Origin: an uncultured bacterium
Lineage (GTDB): Bacteria; Bacillota_I; Bacilli_A; RF39; UBA660
Length of the DNA: 10,006 bases
Reading direction: 5' to 3'
Assembly: GCA_949285775.1 (NCBI GenBank)
Contig: CASEAD010000196.1
Coordinates: 1 to 10,006, forward strand
Under the pieces are notes generated by a model. The model saw only the letters and a program-made list of their open reading frames with translations, searched no databases and was not told the origin of the DNA. Position 1 is the first letter of the stretch; the number at the start of each line of letters is the position of its first letter. Below are positions 7,420 through 10,006 of this stretch, piece by piece. The position numbers were made by a program, and so were the translations under genes.

Positions 7420-7425
7420 ATTATA
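7420..7425 (-). promoter_or_regulatory. Possible -10 element for 105-aa gene and murD
   Basis: A perfect TATAAT lies just past the aspS terminator and about 77 nt before the GTG start of the 105-aa gene. No acceptable -35 hexamer or extended -10 TG accompanies it. A second TATAAT at 7360-7365 is too close to the ribosome binding site. A promoter is expected here because a terminator separates this unit from aspS, but which element is used is uncertain. Confidence 0.3.
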
Positions 7426-7452
7426 GAACAAAACTAAGTAAAAATACTTAGT
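7426..7452 (-). terminator. Intrinsic terminator after aspS
   Basis: ACTAAGTA and TACTTAGT form a perfect 8-bp stem with a UUUU loop (7433-7452), followed by UUUGUU in the minus-strand transcript, 13 nt past the aspS stop. The stem has only two G-C pairs, so efficiency may be moderate. The heptamer TACTTAG recurs at 7414-7420 and could compete for the first arm. Confidence 0.7.
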
Positions 7453-7465
7453 AATATTTATAAAA

Positions 7466-8755
7466 TTAAGGATTCAATCTATTAGGACTCCTAAATAAGA
7501 ACATAGCCTCTCTTAAATGAGTTAAACCTAATAACAACATTGTAAGCCTATCTATACCTATTCCAAAGCCTCCATGTGGTGGACAACCATATTTAAAGAA
7601 CTCTAAATAAAATTTAACATCATCCCCTAATCCCTTTTCTAAAGCTTGCTTCTTTAATATATCATATCTATGCTCCCTCTGAGCTCCCGTAGTTATTTCA
7701 GTTCCACGCCATATCAAATCATATCCCAGTGGTGTCCCAGAATCATCTCTCATATGATAAAATGCCCTCTTAGAAGCACTAAAATCAGTTATAAAGATAA
7801 ATTCACTGTTATATTCTTCCATAGCATACCTATACGCTAAAGCCTCTGTTTCAGCATTCAAATCCCCTACATCTTCTTTTGGGATATTATAACCATATCT
7901 TCTATGTAGTTCAGCATATAAATCACTTAACTTAATAACAGGAAAATCACCAGTAGGAACAATAACTTCCTTACCAAACTCTTTTAAAATAATACTACCA
8001 TATTTTTCTTTTACTTTTGCTAAAGCATACTTCAACATTTCCTGCTCCATCTTCATAACATCTTTATAACTATCAATATATGAAAACTCCAAATCAAAAG
8101 AAGTAAACTCAGTAGTATGCCTATTAGTATTAGAATTTTCTGCCCTAAAAGCAGGTGCTACTTCAAATATTCTATCAAATCCTGCCGCCATAGCCATTTG
8201 TTTATAAAATTGCGGACTCTGCGCTAAATAAGCTAACCTATCAAAATACTTTACCTCAAAAACATCAGATCCAGATTCAGAAGCTGCTCCTATTAACTTA
8301 GGTGTATGTATTTCTATAAAGTTTTCTTGATATAAAAATTCCCTCATCATCCTAGTTAAATAACTCTGAATTTGAAATATAAGGGTATTTTTCTCACTTC
8401 TTAAATCCAACCAACGATAATCCATCTTCGTATCCACATTAGCATTATCTTCAATAGGACTTACCTCCGCCAAACTAAGAATCTTAAAACTTTCAGGAAT
8501 AAACTCCATACCACCATCTTTAACATATTCACTTAAAACCATTTTACCAGTAAATGTCACAAAACTACCAGGTGTCACTTTTAATATTTTATCAGCTAAT
8601 TCAGCATTTTCTTTTTTTTCAATAGATACCTGTATATGACCACTTACATCCTTTAAAATTACAAAAACCATATATTTAGTATCTCTTATTTTATTAATTA
8701 CACCACTTATACTTGTACTTTCATTTTCTTTCAAATTATTAATTAATGTTCTCAT
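7466..8755 (-). CDS. aspS: Aspartate--tRNA ligase, short archaeal/AspRS2 type
   Basis: Class II aminoacyl-tRNA synthetase that activates Asp with ATP and charges tRNA. At 429 residues it lacks the large GAD insertion of the ~590-residue standard bacterial AspRS and matches the archaeal/eukaryotic-like form called AspRS2 in some bacteria. An N-terminal OB-fold anticodon-binding domain (about 1-100) precedes the catalytic core with YRWLDLR (113-119), IEIHTPKLI (147-155), the Asp-binding region around QSPQFYKQ (179-186), motif 2 FRAENSNTNRHTTEF (203-217) and motif 3 GGFGIGIDRL (395-404). AspRS2 enzymes are often non-discriminating and also form Asp-tRNA-Asn, which GatCAB amidates; gatCAB is not in this window. 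The ATG at 8755 has GGAAGGA seven nucleotides upstream. It has its own promoter, a long leader and a terminator. No T-box was found. Confidence 0.95.
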   Translation of the reverse strand: MRTLINNLKENESTSISGVINKIRDTKYMVFVILKDVSGHIQVSIEKKENAELADKILKVTPGSFVTFTGKMVLSEYVKDGGMEFIPESFKILSLAEVSPIEDNANVDTKMDYRWLDLRSEKNTLIFQIQSYLTRMMREFLYQENFIEIHTPKLIGAASESGSDVFEVKYFDRLAYLAQSPQFYKQMAMAAGFDRIFEVAPAFRAENSNTNRHTTEFTSFDLEFSYIDSYKDVMKMEQEMLKYALAKVKEKYGSIILKEFGKEVIVPTGDFPVIKLSDLYAELHRRYGYNIPKEDVGDLNAETEALAYRYAMEEYNSEFIFITDFSASKRAFYHMRDDSGTPLGYDLIWRGTEITTGAQREHRYDILKKQALEKGLGDDVKFYLEFFKYGCPPHGGFGIGIDRLTMLLLGLTHLREAMFLFRSPNRLNP

Positions 8756-8776
8756 AATACCATCCTTCCAAAGACC

Positions 8777-8857
8777 TTAAAATAAAAACACGACCAAGAT
8801 AAACATAGAGACAAACAAAACTGCCTGCATTGTTACTCTATTACTTACGTGCATCAT
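8777..8857 (-). CDS. Possible 26-aa hydrophobic small protein in aspS leader
   Basis: An ORF too short for normal gene calling begins ATG ATG at 8857 and ends in TAA 21 nt before aspS. A short polar start (MMHVSNRVT) leads into a solid hydrophobic segment, MQAVLFVSMFILVVFLF, long enough for a minimal membrane helix; the inner ATG at 8830 would make only that 17-residue part. Length and composition resemble small membrane toxins such as the Ibs type, but there is no recognised family match. No clear Shine-Dalgarno site precedes either ATG, which argues against efficient translation. It overlaps the 13-codon ORF in another frame. It could be a leader peptide, a small membrane protein, or chance in U-rich sequence. 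Confidence 0.3.
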   Translation of the reverse strand: MMHVSNRVTMQAVLFVSMFILVVFLF

Positions 8858-8882
8858 TTAATAAAGGAACCACAATTCCCAT
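8841..8882 (-). CDS. Possible 13-aa leader peptide with Asn-Asp codons
   Basis: The ORF reads MGIVVPLLNDARK and ends at TAA, with the stop overlapping the longer hydrophobic ORF in another frame. It contains adjacent AAT and GAT codons. For a synthetase gene of a type that may charge both Asp and Asn tRNAs, stalling at those codons would be a logical sensor, but one codon of each is far fewer than in classic attenuators. No ribosome binding site is evident. Treat as a hypothesis. Confidence 0.2.
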   Translation of the reverse strand: MGIVVPLLNDARK

Positions 8883-8887
8883 TTTAA

Positions 8888-8907
8888 CTGCTATAAAAAT
8901 ATAACAG
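8888..8907 (-). other. Hairpin at the 5' end of the aspS leader
   Basis: CTGTTATA and TATAGCAG pair over 8 bp with a UUUU loop in the minus-strand RNA. One position is a G-U wobble on this strand but a C-A mismatch on the plus strand, so the structure favours the aspS transcript. It starts about 12 nt after the predicted transcription start and may stabilise the mRNA 5' end. Confidence 0.5.
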
Positions 8908-8925
8908 AACTTTTTTTACATACTA

Positions 8926-8953
8926 ATTGTATCACAATATTCAAAAAAATCAA
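8926..8953 (-). promoter_or_regulatory. Promoter of aspS
   Basis: TTGATT (8948-8953) is followed after 16 nt by TACAAT (8926-8931), with TGA directly before it making an extended -10 (TGATACAAT). Sequence further upstream to the gerE terminator is almost pure A/T and could act as an UP element. Transcription would begin near 8919. Confidence 0.6.
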
Positions 8954-8987
8954 AGAAATTTAACAAATAAATTAATAAATTTTAAAT

Positions 8988-9014
8988 AGAAAAAGAAAAG
9001 CCACTAATGTGACT
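8988..9014 (-). terminator. Intrinsic terminator overlapping the gerE stop codon
   Basis: AGTCAC and GTGGCT form a 6-bp stem (one G-U) around loop ATTA, followed by UUUCUUUUUC. The 5' arm begins inside the TAG stop of gerE, so the transcript ends almost immediately after the gene. It insulates late sporulation transcription from aspS. Confidence 0.78.
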
Positions 9015-9219
9015 ATAAAGTAATACTTCCTAATCTAAGTAATTCTACTACCGCTTGAGCACGACCTTTTACTCCCAATTTTTGCATAGCATTGGAAATA
9101 TGATTTCTTACTGTCTTTTCACTAATATTTAGCTCTCTTGCTATTTCTCTAGTTGTCTTATTTTTAACTAGCAAAGTAAATACTTCTTCTTCCCTTTTGG
9201 TTAAAATCTTTTTATTCAT
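9013..9219 (-). CDS. gerE: Spore-coat transcription regulator GerE (LuxR-type HTH)
   Basis: A 68-residue protein that is almost entirely a LuxR/FixJ-type helix-turn-helix: LTKREEEVFTLLVKNKTTREIARELNI, then recognition helix SEKTVRNHISNAMQKLG (about 33-49), then the dimer helix AQAVVELLRLG. It closely resembles B. subtilis GerE (74 aa) as I recall that sequence, especially KTVRNHISNAMQKLGVKGR, and like GerE has no receiver domain. GerE acts in the mother cell late in sporulation, activating or repressing sigma-K-dependent coat genes. The promoter upstream fits sigma-K control, supporting the assignment. It starts at ATG 9219 with GAGGG four nucleotides upstream. It lies 72 nt after spoIIIAH and ends in its own terminator. 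The N-terminus is about six residues shorter than in B. subtilis. Confidence 0.9.
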   Translation of the reverse strand: MNKKILTKREEEVFTLLVKNKTTREIARELNISEKTVRNHISNAMQKLGVKGRAQAVVELLRLGSITL

Positions 9220-9244
9220 ACAACCCTCACTTCCTAAAGGGTGG

Positions 9245-9263
9245 ATACTAAATTCAATAGTAT
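9245..9263. repeat. Inverted repeat overlapping the gerE -10/start region
   Basis: ATACTA (9245-9250) and TAGTAT (9258-9263) form a perfect 6-bp inverted repeat with a 7-bp spacer. It overlaps the downstream end of the gerE -10 element and the likely transcription start. The position suits a repressor operator or a 5' hairpin in the mRNA. It does not match the GerE consensus that I know, so autoregulation is only a possibility. Confidence 0.35.
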
Positions 9264-9287
9264 TGTATGATAAAAATAATTTTTTGT
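9261..9287 (-). promoter_or_regulatory. Sigma-K-type promoter of gerE
   Basis: CATACAATA (9261-9269) matches the sigma-K -10 consensus CATANNNTA at every fixed position, and AC (9286-9287) lies 16 nt upstream as expected for the minimal sigma-K -35. The -10 also fits sigma-E (CATACANT), but a sigma-E -35 is not seen. Since gerE in B. subtilis is sigma-K-dependent, this is a biologically consistent match. Confidence 0.65.
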
Positions 9288-9291
9288 GAAT

Positions 9292-9801
9292 CTATGATTC
9301 AAATTGAACCGAAATATACATTTTATTCTCAAAATTACTCTGTACTAATCTCATAATATTATTAGCAAGACTTGTTGAATTATCACAACCATCTACTACT
9401 ACCCTAACATTATCTTCTTCGATTTTAGCAAAAGCATTACAACTATATTCACTTCCAATCTTCTCCTCTATTGCATCTTCCAAAGCATTATTATTATTTA
9501 ATGTTTTCAAACTCTCATACGCCTCATTTTTTTCTTCAGTAGTAGTATCTGCACTAGTAATTGTCTCTTGTAAAGTACTTATAGTCTCTGTAGTTTCAGT
9601 ATCATCTTCTACCTTTAAAGCAGAAATAACATCAGATTCCTCAATATCTATATTAGCACTTTCCGTTACATTAGTATCCTCTTCTGAAGTTACACTAGTA
9701 GACGCTGCTAACAGATCATTTGGCATAGTAACATAATAAACACTCAATACTAATACTAAACTAAACAATGTTAAAAACCATAAATTTTTCTTATTAATCA
9801 T
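9292..9801 (-). CDS. spoIIIAH: Stage III sporulation protein AH (SpoIIIAH)
   Basis: Mother-cell membrane protein whose extracellular domain binds forespore SpoIIQ to form the feeding-tube channel and help engulfment. The N-terminus, INKKNLWFLTLFSLVLVLSV then YYVTMP, is the SpoIIIAH signature: a short positive tail and one membrane helix (about 7-25), exposing the rest. An acidic, Thr/Ser-rich linker (about 33-75) leads to TTEEKNEAYESLKTL (87-101), matching the EKSEAYDKM region of the B. subtilis protein, and a C-terminal YscJ/FliF-like alpha-beta fold ending in YISVQFES. At 169 residues it is about 50 shorter than B. subtilis (218), mainly in the linker. It has two Cys, C121 and C139. ATG 9801 has GAGGAA upstream. 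The neighbour upstream is not a recognisable spoIIIAG. Confidence 0.88.
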   Translation of the reverse strand: MINKKNLWFLTLFSLVLVLSVYYVTMPNDLLAASTSVTSEEDTNVTESANIDIEESDVISALKVEDDTETTETISTLQETITSADTTTEEKNEAYESLKTLNNNNALEDAIEEKIGSEYSCNAFAKIEEDNVRVVVDGCDNSTSLANNIMRLVQSNFENKMYISVQFES

Positions 9802-9824
9802 ATATATTTCCTCTTTTCTAATAA

Positions 9825-9832
9825 AATATATG
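9825..9832 (-). promoter_or_regulatory. Possible sigma-E-like -10 for spoIIIAH
   Basis: CATATATT lies 23 nt before the spoIIIAH ATG and matches the sigma-E -10 consensus CATACANT except at one position. No confident -35 is visible in the A/T-only sequence upstream. spoIIIA genes are sigma-E-dependent in B. subtilis, which makes the position sensible, but such words occur often in this composition. Confidence 0.3.
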
Positions 9833-9858
9833 ACTATAAAATAAATTTATTAATTAAT

Positions 9859-10006
9859 TTAATATATTCCTAACAATTTTTGCCTTTGTTCATTATTTAA
9901 ATTATTAATTACCCACTCATCATTTTCTTTTATCACTTCAAAATCAATTGTATAAGTAACCTTATCTTTAGCCTTCTCTAAATCATCTAATACCAAATCA
10001 TAATAC
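9859..10006 (-). CDS. Partial CDS, C-terminal 48 residues of unknown protein
   Basis: The frame is open from the right edge (first full codon ends at 10005) to TAA at 9859, giving 48 residues ending in WVINNLNNEQRQKLLGIY. The pattern is a beta strand (KVTYTIDFEVIKEN), a turn with DEW, a second strand and a short polar helix. Tails of this kind (charged residues, Trp, then NL) occur in NTF2-like or DUF4878/DUF5105-type exported lipoproteins of Firmicutes, but the N-terminus is missing, so that is only a resemblance. It does not look like the end of SpoIIIAG, the expected upstream neighbour of spoIIIAH. The gap to spoIIIAH is 57 nt with no terminator. Confidence 0.7.
   Translation of the reverse strand, partial: YYDLVLDDLEKAKDKVTYTIDFEVIKENDEWVINNLNNEQRQKLLGIY

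Larger units (their letters stand above)
8756..8919 (-). promoter_or_regulatory. Long structured 5' leader of aspS
   Basis: From the predicted start near 8919 to the aspS ATG there are about 164 nt, far longer than other leaders here. It begins with a hairpin (8888-8907), then GGAA/TTCC (4 bp, loop TTGTGG, 8867-8880), then a region with two overlapping short ORFs, and ends with GGAAGGA (8762-8768), the aspS ribosome binding site. Synthetase genes in Firmicutes are commonly controlled by T-boxes, but the T-box sequence AGGGTGGNACCGCG is absent, with only a partial GTGGTTCC, and no terminator stem with a U-run precedes aspS. A regulatory role is inference from length, structure and placement. 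Confidence 0.45.

Noticed and set aside
8862..8882. Partial T-box-like sequence GTGGTTCC in the aspS leader
   Set aside because: Mismatches the invariant TGGNACC core, lacks the flanking AGGG and GCG, and no terminator/antiterminator stem pair precedes aspS.
9859..10006. Right-edge fragment as SpoIIIAG
   Set aside because: Its C-terminal pattern does not resemble SpoIIIAG as I know it; too little is present for any firm family call.

Overview
The window is a very AT-rich (roughly 27-30% G+C by eye), gene-dense stretch in which every supported gene lies on the minus strand, so transcription runs from right to left. Strong Shine-Dalgarno sites, sigma-A-like promoters, U-tailed terminators and two sporulation genes (spoIIIAH and a close GerE homologue) point to a low-GC, endospore-forming Firmicute, probably a Bacilli-like or gut lineage. 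Trp is read as TGG, and all ten supported genes whose stop lies in the window end in TAA or TAG.

In order of transcription, right to left: a gene cut by the right edge (C-terminal 48 residues only, unrecognised); spoIIIAH, a component of the forespore-mother cell channel; gerE, the late mother-cell regulator, preceded by an almost ideal sigma-K-type promoter and followed by a terminator overlapping its stop codon; a 257-nt gap holding an aspS promoter and an unusually long (about 164 nt) leader with hairpins and overlapping tiny ORFs; aspS of the short archaeal/AspRS2 type, with its own terminator; an unrecognised 105-aa protein; murD; then a strong TTGACA-17-TAAAAT promoter driving greA, tig and a calcineurin-like phosphoesterase, which ends in a terminator; and mutS with an extended -10 promoter directly behind that terminator. 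The last 182 nt at the left edge contain no supported gene, only a weak outward promoter and an inverted repeat.

Most of the content is housekeeping: mismatch repair, transcript-cleavage rescue of RNA polymerase, ribosome-associated folding, peptidoglycan precursor synthesis and Asp-tRNA charging. The sporulation pair at the right is accessory to this. Three genes (mutS, tig, greA) have longest-ORF starts that fall on or upstream of their own ribosome binding sites; corrected starts are given here.

I found no mobile element, CRISPR array, tRNA or rRNA. The most unusual part is the aspS leader (8756-8919). It lacks a recognisable T-box but contains a 26-codon, strongly hydrophobic ORF overlapping a 13-codon ORF with adjacent Asn-Asp codons. 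Whether this is a leader-peptide regulator, a toxin-like small membrane protein or chance cannot be settled from the sequence alone.
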